DNA of 5,551 bases, from NCBI GenBank assembly GCA_015661715.1, contig DQVN01000009.1:1-5551 (forward strand), written 5' to 3'. The notes beneath the pieces were generated by a model. That model was not told the DNA's origin and made no database searches. It saw only the letters and a program-made list of their open reading frames with translations. The first letter of the stretch is position 1; each line of letters opens with the position of its first letter. The translations under genes were made by a program, and so were the position numbers. Source of the DNA: Sulfurivirga caldicuralii. GTDB taxonomy: Bacteria; Pseudomonadota; Gammaproteobacteria; Thiomicrospirales; Thiomicrospiraceae. Positions 1 to 5,551 of this stretch are shown piece by piece.

Positions 1-138
1 AGTGTAAAACCGGGTAATGCAAAAGCACTTTTCTCTCAGCCGGATATTGACGGCGGATTGATTGGTGGCGCGTCATTGAATGCAGCGGACTTTCTAGCAA
101 TCTGTCGTGCCGCAGCTGAGGTTAAAGGGTCGAAGTGA
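1..138 (+). CDS. tpiA: Triosephosphate isomerase, C-terminal end (5' part lies outside the window)
   Basis: This reading frame is open from the first base and ends at TGA 136-138, giving the last 45 residues of a protein. It begins SVKPGNA, which matches the end of the conserved YGGSVKP stretch of triosephosphate isomerase. It continues with GGLIGGASL (about residues 19-27 of the fragment), the C-terminal phosphate-binding loop containing the paired glycines that hold the substrate phosphate. The enzyme interconverts dihydroxyacetone phosphate and glyceraldehyde 3-phosphate in glycolysis and gluconeogenesis in the cytoplasm. The catalytic lysine, histidine and glutamate are upstream and cannot be checked. 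The gene ends directly at secG, an adjacency common in proteobacteria. The identification rests on a short but highly conserved tail. Confidence 0.93.
   Translation, partial: SVKPGNAKALFSQPDIDGGLIGGASLNAADFLAICRAAAEVKGSK
124..129 (+). promoter_or_regulatory. Candidate ribosome binding site for secG
   Basis: AAAGGG lies inside the last codons of tpiA. It is 5 bases before a GTG at 135 and 11 bases before the ATG at 141. Neither spacing is ideal (7-9 is typical), so it does not settle the secG start. Confidence 0.45.
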
Positions 139-140
139 AT

Positions 141-455
141 ATGTTTGGTATAGTGTTGACCATTCATTTGCTCGTGGCGCTGGCCATTATTGGCTTGGTG
201 TTGATTCAGCATGGTAAGGGTGCGGATGCCGGTGCCAGTTTTGGCGGCGGTTCTTCACAGACTGTATTTGGTAGCCGTGGTTCGGCGACATTTCTGTCGC
301 GTCTGACAGCGGTTATGGCAACGGTGTTTTTTATTACCAGTATTACCCTGGCGTATATGAGTACTGAGCAGACGCGCGGTTATCAGAGTGTGATAGAGAA
401 AGTGAAGCCGGTGGAAGAGGTGCCGGCTGTACCGGTTCCAGCGGTGCCGGAATAA
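141..455 (+). CDS. secG: Protein-export membrane protein SecG
   Basis: SecG is the small non-essential subunit of the SecYEG translocon in the inner membrane, where it assists SecA-driven protein export. From ATG 141 the protein has 104 residues. A first membrane helix spans about residues 2-22. A glycine-rich cytoplasmic loop follows with [13 protein letters not shown] (about 25-37), the family signature, and a second helix spans about 53-72. The tail is charged and ends in a Val/Pro repeat (about 89-103). Length and the MFxxVL start agree with the family (E. coli begins MYEALLVV), so I prefer ATG 141. An in-frame GTG at 135 would add two residues and overlap the tpiA TGA as GTGA, the usual form of translational coupling. 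The signature has QHGKG where QQGKG is common, a mild variation. The gene stops 9 bases before a tRNA-Leu gene. Confidence 0.93.
   Translation: MFGIVLTIHLLVALAIIGLVLIQHGKGADAGASFGGGSSQTVFGSRGSATFLSRLTAVMATVFFITSITLAYMSTEQTRGYQSVIEKVKPVEEVPAVPVPAVPE
423..450 (+). other. GC-rich imperfect stem-loop at the 3' end of secG
   Basis: CCGGC at 423-427 can pair with GCCGG at 446-450. After a three-base bulge (428-430), ACCG at 431-434 can pair with CGGT at 442-445, leaving a seven-base loop (435-441). This gives nine base pairs, nearly all G-C. It falls in the codons for the Val/Pro repeat tail of SecG, ending just before the stop codon and 14 bases before the tRNA. A run of four T follows at 461-464, but ten bases separate it from the stem, so this is not a classical intrinsic terminator. 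Codon constraints on the repeated Pro-Val codons could create it by chance. Confidence 0.3.
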
Positions 456-464
456 ACGGATTTT

Positions 465-549
465 GCCCAGGTGGTGGAATTGGTAGACACGCCATCTTGA
501 GGGGGTGGTGGCGTAAGCCGTGCGGGTTCGACTCCCGCCCTGGGCACCA
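465..549 (+). tRNA. tRNA-Leu with anticodon GAG (CCA encoded)
   Basis: A complete class II cloverleaf of 85 bases can be folded by hand. The acceptor stem GCCCAGG (465-471) pairs with CCTGGGC (539-545), followed by discriminator A 546 and encoded CCA 547-549. The D arm has stem GTG/CAC (474-476 with 488-490). The anticodon stem is CCATC/GGTGG (492-496 with 504-508, including one T-G wobble), enclosing loop TTGAGGG with anticodon GAG at 499-501. The long variable arm has GGC/GCC pairing around GTAA (510-519). The T arm is GCGGG/CCCGC around TTCGACT (522-538). It reads leucine codons CUC and CUU. The equivalent E. coli gene is leuU, which also lies just after secG. Only 9 bases separate it from secG and 29 from nuoA, so it is probably cut out of a longer transcript. 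Confidence 0.97.
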
Positions 550-565
550 TATTTTCAAACCATAC

Positions 566-571
566 AGGGGG
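566..571 (+). promoter_or_regulatory. Ribosome binding site of nuoA
   Basis: AGGGGG sits 7 bases before the nuoA ATG and supports that start. It lies in the only non-coding stretch after the tRNA (550-578), which is too short to hold a full sigma-70 promoter together with a leader. Confidence 0.6.
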
Positions 572-578
572 CACACCC

Positions 579-935
579 ATGTTGGAGAATTACCTGCCCA
601 TTCTCGTCTTTGTGGTGCTGGGCATTCTGTTTGGACTCGGGCCAATTGCCATCGGTTATCTGTTGGGTCCGCAAAAACCGGATGATGAGAAGCTTTCGCC
701 CTACGAGTGTGGGTTCGAGGCGTTTGAAGATGCGCGAATGAAGTTTGATGTACGTTTCTATCTGGTCGCTATTCTTTTCATCATCTTCGATTTGGAAATT
801 GCATTTCTTTTCCCGTGGGCTGTCGTGCTGGACGAGATCGGTGGGTTTGGTCTGATCAGTATGACGGTTTTTCTTGCCCTGTTGGTGGTGGGCTTTATCT
901 ACGAATGGCGTAAAGGAGCGCTGGAATGGGAATAG
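579..935 (+). CDS. nuoA: NADH-quinone oxidoreductase subunit A (NuoA, ND3 homologue)
   Basis: NuoA is a small membrane subunit of respiratory complex I, homologous to mitochondrial ND3, located in the inner membrane beside the quinone-binding region. The 118-residue protein has three predicted membrane helices at about 7-29, 58-81 and 90-110. The loop between helices 1 and 2 holds the signature [20 protein letters not shown] (39-58). Its Cys44 corresponds to the ND3 loop cysteine known to change exposure between active and deactive mitochondrial complex I. Helix 2 carries the buried acidic pair Asp71 and Glu73 in [11 protein letters not shown], a family hallmark tied to proton movement. Length is normal. 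It is the first gene of the nuo cluster and its end overlaps nuoB by 10 bases, so the two are likely translated together. Confidence 0.97.
   Translation: MLENYLPILVFVVLGILFGLGPIAIGYLLGPQKPDDEKLSPYECGFEAFEDARMKFDVRFYLVAILFIIFDLEIAFLFPWAVVLDEIGGFGLISMTVFLALLVVGFIYEWRKGALEWE
912..918 (+). promoter_or_regulatory. Ribosome binding site of nuoB inside nuoA
   Basis: AAAGGAG lies within the coding end of nuoA, 7 bases before ATG 926. This strong site fixes the nuoB start even though it makes the two genes overlap. Confidence 0.75.
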
Positions 936-1402
936 AAGGCGTTTTGAAAGAAGGTGTAGTCACCACCACGGCGGATAAGTTGATCAACTGGGCGCGCACG
1001 GGTTCCCTTTGGCCCATGACATTCGGTCTGGCCTGTTGCGCGGTGGAGATGATGCATGCGGGGGCTTCCCGGTATGACCTGGATCGGTTTGGGATTATTT
1101 TCCGTCCTAGTCCACGCCAGTCGGATGTGATGATTGTGGCGGGCACTTTGGTGAATAAGATGGCGCCGGCGTTACGCAAGGTGTATGACCAGATGGCAGA
1201 GCCTCGCTGGGTCATCTCCATGGGGTCCTGCGCCAATGGTGGTGGCTATTATCACTATTCCTATGCGGTGGTGCGCGGCTGTGATCGCATTGTGCCGGTG
1301 GATGTGTATGTGCCTGGATGTCCGCCGACGGCTGAAGCGCTGCTTTATGGAATTGTGCAGTTGCAACAGAAGATTAAGCGCACCAACACCATTGCGCGCT
1401 AA
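926..1402 (+). CDS. nuoB: NADH-quinone oxidoreductase subunit B (NuoB, PSST homologue, cluster N2)
   Basis: NuoB carries the [4Fe-4S] cluster N2, the last iron-sulfur centre of complex I, which passes electrons to quinone at the junction of the peripheral and membrane arms. The 158-residue protein shows the expected ligands: tandem Cys37-Cys38 in [10 protein letters not shown], Cys102 in MGSCANGGG, and Cys132 in [10 protein letters not shown] fifth cysteine (119, in VRGCDR) is not part of the ligand set. The stretch [15 protein letters not shown] (60-74) and the end of the fold are typical of the family, and the N-terminus is the short form common in beta- and gammaproteobacteria. The start is set by a strong ribosome binding site and overlaps nuoA. 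The stop TAA overlaps the ribosome binding site of nuoC. No truncation or missing ligand is seen. Confidence 0.98.
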   Translation: MGIEGVLKEGVVTTTADKLINWARTGSLWPMTFGLACCAVEMMHAGASRYDLDRFGIIFRPSPRQSDVMIVAGTLVNKMAPALRKVYDQMAEPRWVISMGSCANGGGYYHYSYAVVRGCDRIVPVDVYVPGCPPTAEALLYGIVQLQQKIKRTNTIAR

Positions 1403-1413
1403 GGAGAAGCGGC

Positions 1414-2088
1414 ATGAAGCAGTCATTGTTGGATCTACAAAAACAGGTGCGCGCCGAACTGGGTGATGCGATTGAGCAGGATAAGATCGCGCTGGATGAG
1501 TACACCATCGAGGTGCGCGAGCAGGATTGGCTCAAGGTGGCTTACGCACTGCGGGATCAGTTGGGGTTTGATCAACTGATCGATCTGTGCGGTGTGGACT
1601 ATGTGGCCTATGGACGCACCAATTGGGAGACGCTGCAGGCGCCGAATGAAGGTTTCAGTCGAGGCGTGTTTGACTTTGAAGAGCAGGTGAGCGATCTGCC
1701 TCTGGACATGCCCCGTCGTTTTGCCGTGGTGATGCATCTGCTTTCGGTGGCCAACAACCGGCGTATTCGTGTGCGGGCCTTTATTGACAATACGGCGCAG
1801 CCCATAATCGACTCGGTGGTTGAAGTGTGGAACAGTGCCAACTGGTTTGAGCGCGAGGCCTTTGACCTGTTTGGCATTATCTTCAAAGGTCACCCCGATT
1901 TGCGCCGCATCTTGACGGACTATGGGTTTGTGGGTCATCCGTTGCGTAAAGATTTCCCTCTGACAGGACATGTGGAAATGCGCTATGACCCGGAGAAGGG
2001 GCGGTGTGTGTATGAGCCGGTCTCCATAGAAAACCGTGTCAATGTGCCCCGGGTTATTCGCCACGAAAATCCCGCTGAACAAGGATAA
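1414..2088 (+). CDS. nuoC: NADH-quinone oxidoreductase subunit C (NuoC, 30 kDa subunit)
   Basis: NuoC is a hydrophilic subunit of the connecting arm of complex I that carries no cofactor and packs against NuoD. The protein has 224 residues. The conserved 30 kDa-subunit signature lies near the C-terminus: [20 protein letters not shown] (144-163), followed by [19 protein letters not shown] (164-182) and a VEMRYD block (187-192). The N-terminal half (about 30-125) is the more variable alpha/beta domain and contains a linker rich in acidic residues near 85-98. The start ATG has AAGGAG at 1401-1406, 7 bases upstream and overlapping the nuoB stop, so the spacing supports it. NuoC is a separate protein here, unlike the NuoCD fusion of E. 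coli and its relatives; nuoD follows after only 6 bases. Confidence 0.97.
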   Translation: MKQSLLDLQKQVRAELGDAIEQDKIALDEYTIEVREQDWLKVAYALRDQLGFDQLIDLCGVDYVAYGRTNWETLQAPNEGFSRGVFDFEEQVSDLPLDMPRRFAVVMHLLSVANNRRIRVRAFIDNTAQPIIDSVVEVWNSANWFEREAFDLFGIIFKGHPDLRRILTDYGFVGHPLRKDFPLTGHVEMRYDPEKGRCVYEPVSIENRVNVPRVIRHENPAEQG

Positions 2089-2094
2089 ACGGGT

Positions 2095-3348
2095 ATGGCA
2101 GAAATCAAGAACTACACCCTGAATTTTGGTCCGCAACACCCTTCCGCCCATGGTGTATTGCGCCTGATTTTGGAGCTGGACGGTGAAACCGTGGTTCGCT
2201 CCGATCCCCATATCGGTTTGTTGCACCGGGGTACGGAAAAACTGGCGGAATATAAGCCCTACAACCAATCCATCGGCTATATGGATCGGTTGGATTATGT
2301 GTCCATGATGTGCAATGAACACGGTTATGTGCTGGCCATTGAAAAGCTGTTGGGCATCGAGGTGCCGGAGCGGGCGCAGTATATCCGGGTCATGTTCGAT
2401 GAAATCACCCGAATTCTCAATCACCTGCTGTGGGTGGGGGCCCATGCGCTGGATATCGGGGCGATGACCGTCTTCCTCTATGCGTTTCGCGAGCGGGAAG
2501 ATCTGATGGATTGCTATGAGGCGGTTTCGGGTGCGCGTTTGCATGCCACCTATTACCGTCCCGGAGGTGTCTATCGCGATCTGCCAGACTCCATGCCCAA
2601 GTACAAGCCGTCCAAGTGGCGCTCTGAAAAAGAGATCAAAAAGCTCAATGAAACCCGTGAAGGTACTTTGTTGGATTTCTTGGAAGCTTTCACCGAGCGT
2701 TTCCCGGGTTACCTGGATGAGTATGAAACGTTGCTGACCGATAACCGCATCTGGAAACAGCGGACAGTCGATATTGGTGTGGTATCGCCGGAGCGCGCTC
2801 TGCAGTTGGGTTTTACCGGGCCCATGTTGCGTGGTTCAGGGGTTGCGTGGGACTTGCGGAAAAAGCAACCTTATGAGGTCTATGGCAAGCTGGACTTTGA
2901 CATTCCCGTGGGCAAGAACGGGGATAGCTATGACCGTTATCTGGTGCGTATGGCAGAGATGCGCGAGTCCAATAAGATCATCAAGCAGTGTATCAAGTGG
3001 CTGCGTGAGAATCCGGGGCCGGTGATGGTGGAGAACCATAAGGTGACACCGCCCAAGCGGGAAGAGATGAAGAGCAACATGGAGGCGCTTATCCACCACT
3101 TCAAGCTGTTTACCGAGGGCTATTCCGTGCCAGAGGGAGAGGCCTATGCAGCGGTGGAACATCCAAAGGGCGAGTTTGGCATCTACCTTGTTTCTGACGG
3201 TGCCAACAAACCCTATCGGCTGAAAATCCGTGCCCCGGGTTTTGCGCATCTGGCATCGTTGGACGAAATGTGCAAAGGACATATGATTGCCGATGTGGTC
3301 ACCATTATCGGTACACAGGATATCGTATTCGGGGAGATTGACCGATGA
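2095..3348 (+). CDS. nuoD: NADH-quinone oxidoreductase subunit D (NuoD, 49 kDa subunit, quinone site)
   Basis: NuoD forms, with NuoB, the quinone-binding pocket of complex I and is descended from the large subunit of nickel-iron hydrogenases. The 417-residue length is standard for the unfused protein. The N-terminal [15 protein letters not shown] (10-24) contains His19, and [10 protein letters not shown] (61-70) contains Tyr68. By alignment to the Thermus enzyme these match His38 and Tyr87, the residues that contact the quinone head group. Further family blocks are [14 protein letters not shown] (39-52), [13 protein letters not shown] (127-139), [14 protein letters not shown] (146-159) and the C-terminal [19 protein letters not shown] (399-417). 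The hydrogenase nickel-ligating cysteine pairs are absent, as expected. AAGGA at 2081-2085 lies 9 bases before the start and overlaps the end of nuoC. The stop overlaps the nuoE start as ATGA. Confidence 0.98.
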   Translation: MAEIKNYTLNFGPQHPSAHGVLRLILELDGETVVRSDPHIGLLHRGTEKLAEYKPYNQSIGYMDRLDYVSMMCNEHGYVLAIEKLLGIEVPERAQYIRVMFDEITRILNHLLWVGAHALDIGAMTVFLYAFREREDLMDCYEAVSGARLHATYYRPGGVYRDLPDSMPKYKPSKWRSEKEIKKLNETREGTLLDFLEAFTERFPGYLDEYETLLTDNRIWKQRTVDIGVVSPERALQLGFTGPMLRGSGVAWDLRKKQPYEVYGKLDFDIPVGKNGDSYDRYLVRMAEMRESNKIIKQCIKWLRENPGPVMVENHKVTPPKREEMKSNMEALIHHFKLFTEGYSVPEGEAYAAVEHPKGEFGIYLVSDGANKPYRLKIRAPGFAHLASLDEMCKGHMIADVVTIIGTQDIVFGEIDR

Positions 3349-3839
3349 GTGAGAAACAGTATCAGGTCATCAAGGGCGAGGTTAAGGAACGTATTGACCG
3401 CTGGATCGCCCAGTACCCCGAAGATCAGCGTCAGTCCGCAGTGATGCCGGCGCTACGGATCGTTCAGGAAGTCAATGGTGGCTATCTGACTCGAGAATTG
3501 ATGGATGAGGTGGCGGACTATCTGGGGATGCCGCCAATCGCCGTTTATGAAGTGGCCACTTTCTACTCCATGTATGAGCACAAACCGGTCGGTCGTTACA
3601 AGATCTGCATGTGTACCAATATCTCCTGCATGTTGCGCGATGCCGATGATCTGGTGGCTTATTTGCAGGAGAAACTGGGTGTGGGGATTGGTGAGGTTAC
3701 ACCCGATGGCAAGTTCTCGATCAAGAAAGTGGAGTGCCTGGGTGCTTGTGGTGAAGCCCCGGTGGCCATGATCGGCAAGGAATACTACGGCAATCTGACC
3801 CGTGAGCGGTTGGATGAATTGCTGGACAGCCTGGAGTAA
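3345..3839 (+). CDS. nuoE: NADH-quinone oxidoreductase subunit E (NuoE, 24 kDa subunit, cluster N1a)
   Basis: NuoE belongs to the NADH-dehydrogenase tip of complex I and binds the [2Fe-2S] cluster N1a next to the FMN of NuoF. The protein has 164 residues. A helical N-terminal region (about 10-75) contains [15 protein letters not shown] and [11 protein letters not shown], both family blocks. The thioredoxin-like C-terminal domain has the four ligands Cys90 and Cys95 (CTNISC) and Cys131 and Cys135 (CLGACGEAP). The gap of 36 residues between the two pairs equals that of the E. coli protein as I recall it. An extra Cys88 precedes the first pair, which is common. The start codon overlaps the nuoD stop by four bases, with GGGGAG at 3331-3336 as its ribosome binding site, pointing to translational coupling. 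Confidence 0.97.
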   Translation: MSEKQYQVIKGEVKERIDRWIAQYPEDQRQSAVMPALRIVQEVNGGYLTRELMDEVADYLGMPPIAVYEVATFYSMYEHKPVGRYKICMCTNISCMLRDADDLVAYLQEKLGVGIGEVTPDGKFSIKKVECLGACGEAPVAMIGKEYYGNLTRERLDELLDSLE

Positions 3840-3842
3840 GCT

Positions 3843-5129
3843 ATGGCGGATATCCCTCTGAATGAATGCTGTTATCGTCTCAATCACCTTGATCAGTCAT
3901 GGGACATTGATGTTTACATGGCCAATGGTGGCTATGAGGTGTGGAAAAAGGTCTTGGCTGGTGAAATTACCCCGCAGGAAATTATTGATGAGGTGAAAAC
4001 ATCCAATATCCGCGGACGAGGTGGCGCAGGGTTTCCTACGGGGCTGAAGTGGAGTTTCATGAATCGCCATGCACCAGGGCCTAAGTACATTTTGTGTAAT
4101 TCGGATGAAGGTGAGCCGGGTACTTTCAAGGATCGGGATATCCTGCGCTATAACCCGCACCAACTGGTTGAAGGGATGATGATCGCCGGATACGTCATCG
4201 GTGCCAGTGCAGGTTACAACTATATCCGGGGCGAGTTTTGGCAGCCTTATAAGCGCTTTGATAATGCGGTGAAACAGGCTTATGAGGCGGGTTTGTTGGG
4301 CAAGAATATTCTCGGTTCCGGGTGGGACTTTGATCTGTACACCCATCTGGGGGCAGGCGCCTATATTTGTGGGGAAGAGACAGCGCTAATTGAGTCCATT
4401 GAAGGGAAAAAAGGACAGCCCCGTTTCAAGCCGCCTTTTCCTGCCAGTTATGGCCTCTACGGTAAACCGACAACCATCAACAATACCGAAACCTTAGCCT
4501 CTATTCCCATGATTCTTGCGAAGGGCGGTAAGTGGTTTGCCGATTTAGGCGTGCCCGGTGCAGGGGGAACCAAGATTTATGCCGTTTCCGGCCATGTGGA
4601 AAAGCCGGGGAATTACGAAGTACGCATGGGTACACCCTTCAAAGACCTTTTGGCGCTGGCAGGTGGTGTATGGAAAGGGCGTAAGCTGAAGGCAGTTATT
4701 CCTGGTGGTTCTTCCACTGCTGTTTTGCCAGCGGAGAAGGCGATGGCAATGAATATGGATTATGACTCCATTGCCAAAGCGGGATCTTTCCTGGGCGCCG
4801 GTTCGGTCATTATTATGGATGAAACGACCGATATGGTGAAGGCTCTGGAACGGTTGACATGGTTCTACTATGAAGAGTCCTGCGGTCAGTGTACCCCTTG
4901 CCGGGAAGGAACTGGTTGGATGTATCGGGTTGTACACCGAATTCGCACTGGCAAGGGGCGTCCGGAGGATATTGAAATGCTCAAGGATGTATCCGGCAAG
5001 ATTATGGGGCGCGTCATTTGTGGTCTGGGTGATGCGGCATCCATTCCAGTGGCCAGTTTCCTTGAACACTTCGAGCCTGAATTCCGTCACTATATCGAAC
5101 ACGGTTGCAGCATTTACGACCGTGCCTAA
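3843..5129 (+). CDS. nuoF: NADH-quinone oxidoreductase subunit F (NuoF, 51 kDa subunit, FMN and NADH site)
   Basis: NuoF oxidises NADH with bound FMN and hands electrons to the [4Fe-4S] cluster N3. The 428-residue protein has the complete family layout. The glycine-rich nucleotide loop [14 protein letters not shown] is at 57-70, [14 protein letters not shown] at 85-98, and the block [19 protein letters not shown] at 170-188, which lines the NADH/FMN pocket. KPPFPA (196-201) and NNTETL (213-218) follow. A SLBB-type ubiquitin-like domain covers about 245-330. The C-terminal N3 domain has ligands Cys347, Cys350 and Cys353 in [12 protein letters not shown], and Cys393 in [12 protein letters not shown] at 3833-3836, 6 bases before the ATG, overlaps the end of nuoE and supports the start. 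The N-terminal extension before the glycine loop has the [16 protein letters not shown] type common in betaproteobacteria and many gammaproteobacteria. Confidence 0.98.
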   Translation: MADIPLNECCYRLNHLDQSWDIDVYMANGGYEVWKKVLAGEITPQEIIDEVKTSNIRGRGGAGFPTGLKWSFMNRHAPGPKYILCNSDEGEPGTFKDRDILRYNPHQLVEGMMIAGYVIGASAGYNYIRGEFWQPYKRFDNAVKQAYEAGLLGKNILGSGWDFDLYTHLGAGAYICGEETALIESIEGKKGQPRFKPPFPASYGLYGKPTTINNTETLASIPMILAKGGKWFADLGVPGAGGTKIYAVSGHVEKPGNYEVRMGTPFKDLLALAGGVWKGRKLKAVIPGGSSTAVLPAEKAMAMNMDYDSIAKAGSFLGAGSVIIMDETTDMVKALERLTWFYYEESCGQCTPCREGTGWMYRVVHRIRTGKGRPEDIEMLKDVSGKIMGRVICGLGDAASIPVASFLEHFEPEFRHYIEHGCSIYDRA

Positions 5130-5134
5130 GGTGG
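5128..5134 (+). promoter_or_regulatory. Ribosome binding site of nuoG
   Basis: AAGGTGG overlaps the nuoF stop codon and lies 10 bases before ATG 5145. It supports the start giving MIKIEINGQ, which agrees with the family N-terminus. Confidence 0.6.
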
Positions 5135-5144
5135 GTAACCGCAT

Positions 5145-5551
5145 ATGATTAAGATTGAAATTAACGGTCAGATCGTCGAAGCCCACGAGGGCGACATGCT
5201 GATTGATGTGGCAGATGAAGCGCAGATTCCCATTCCGCGCTTCTGTTACCACAAGAAACTATCAGTTGCCGCCAACTGCCGCATGTGCCTGGTGGAGGTG
5301 GAAGGTGCGCCCAAGGCGTTACCCGCTTGCGCCACGCCGGTAACCGACGGCATGAAGGTAAAGACCAATTCGCCTAAGGCTAAGGCTGCCCAAAAGGCAG
5401 TAATGGAGTTCTTGCTGATCAACCATCCGCTGGACTGCCCCATCTGTGACCAGGGCGGTGAGTGTGAGCTGCAGGATGTGGCCTTTGAGTATGGCGAGGA
5501 TGTTGGCAAATACTCTGAGGCTAAACGGGTGGTGCCGGATCACGACATAGG
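5145..5551 (+). CDS. nuoG: NADH-quinone oxidoreductase subunit G, N-terminal part (NuoG, 75 kDa subunit; runs off the window)
   Basis: The frame opens at ATG 5145 and stays open for 135 full codons to the window edge. NuoG is the largest peripheral subunit of complex I and carries an electron relay of several iron-sulfur clusters between NuoF and NuoB. The visible part is a plant-type ferredoxin domain with N1b ligands Cys34, Cys45, Cys48 and Cys62 (FCYH, ANCRMCLVEVE, ACATPV). The N5 site follows, with His94, Cys98, Cys101 and Cys107 in NHPLDCPICDQGGEC, the unusual histidine-ligated [4Fe-4S] cluster of the family. The N4 ligands, any N7 motif and the molybdopterin-oxidoreductase-like domain are beyond the window, so the total length and subtype cannot be judged. 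It follows nuoF by 15 bases. Confidence 0.97.
   Translation, partial: MIKIEINGQIVEAHEGDMLIDVADEAQIPIPRFCYHKKLSVAANCRMCLVEVEGAPKALPACATPVTDGMKVKTNSPKAKAAQKAVMEFLLINHPLDCPICDQGGECELQDVAFEYGEDVGKYSEAKRVVPDHDI

Noticed and set aside
334..359. TTACCA and TATATG in secG as a possible sigma-70 promoter for the tRNA or nuo genes
   Set aside because: The spacing is only 14 bases, both boxes are poor matches, and the sequence is fully explained as SecG membrane-helix codons.
542..574. Direct repeat of GGGCAC at the tRNA 3' end (542-547) and in the nuoA leader (569-574), considered as an attachment-site duplication
   Set aside because: Six bases is too short to be meaningful, there is no integrase nearby, and the neighbourhood is core genes with no inserted element.
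343..645. Antisense open frames across the secG end, the tRNA and the nuoA start
   Set aside because: They run through the tRNA gene. The encoded [13 protein letters not shown] stretch is the well-known false peptide produced by translating the complement of a tRNA T arm.
1435..2544. A long open frame of 369 codons on the - strand opposite nuoC and the start of nuoD
   Set aside because: It lies wholly opposite two clearly recognised nuo genes and crosses their junction. Its translation is rich in His, Gln and Ile with no family motif, as expected from reading conserved coding DNA backwards.
4545..5252. A 235-codon open frame on the - strand opposite nuoF and the nuoG start
   Set aside because: It is antisense to the conserved N3-binding domain of NuoF, shows no recognisable domain, and I saw no ribosome binding site or operon partner for it.
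1..5551. Search for CRISPR arrays, insertion sequences, phage or defence genes, or riboswitches
   Set aside because: Nearly every base is explained by core metabolic, export, tRNA or complex I genes. I saw no regularly spaced repeats, terminal inverted repeats or transposase motifs.

Overview
The window is an ordinary housekeeping stretch of a proteobacterial chromosome. From left to right it holds the 3' end of tpiA (triosephosphate isomerase), secG (Sec translocon subunit), one tRNA-Leu(GAG) gene, and the first seven genes of the respiratory complex I operon, nuoA to nuoF plus the start of nuoG. All genes are on the + strand. Coding density is very high and no gap exceeds about 30 bases, apart from the tRNA gene itself.

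The gene order tpiA-secG-tRNA-Leu(GAG)-nuoA suggests a gammaproteobacterium. From general knowledge, tRNA-Leu(GAG) follows secG in Escherichia coli (leuU), and several non-enteric gammaproteobacteria have the nuo operon between secG/tRNA-Leu and the rimP-nusA region. The nuo proteins are of the general beta/gammaproteobacterial and mitochondrial-like type: NuoC and NuoD are separate proteins, not the fused NuoCD of E. coli, and NuoA carries the YECGFE loop. GC content looks moderate (slightly above half by eye). I cannot name a genus safely.

Layout: 1-138 is the tpiA C-terminus and 141-455 is secG, whose alternative GTG start at 135 overlaps the tpiA stop. The tRNA gene is at 465-549 with encoded CCA. 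A 29-base leader precedes nuoA (579-935). Then come nuoB (926-1402, overlapping nuoA by 10 bases), nuoC (1414-2088), nuoD (2095-3348), nuoE (3345-3839, ATGA overlap with nuoD), nuoF (3843-5129) and partial nuoG (5145 to the window end). Each nuo gene has a recognisable Shine-Dalgarno sequence, and several of these overlap the stop codon of the gene before.

Functionally, NuoE, NuoF and NuoG form the NADH-oxidising tip of complex I (FMN and clusters N1a, N3, N1b, N5 and later ones). NuoB, NuoC and NuoD belong to the connecting arm that carries electrons to N2 and the quinone site, and NuoA is the first membrane subunit. Every cofactor-ligating residue I could look for within the visible parts is present, so this looks like a functional NDH-1. 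The remaining subunits (rest of nuoG, nuoH-N) are expected downstream.

I found no previously undescribed system. The points most worth a second look are about transcript architecture: a tRNA gene placed between secG and nuoA with no room for a separate promoter or terminator on either side, a GC-rich stem-loop at the end of secG just before the tRNA, and the choice of secG start.
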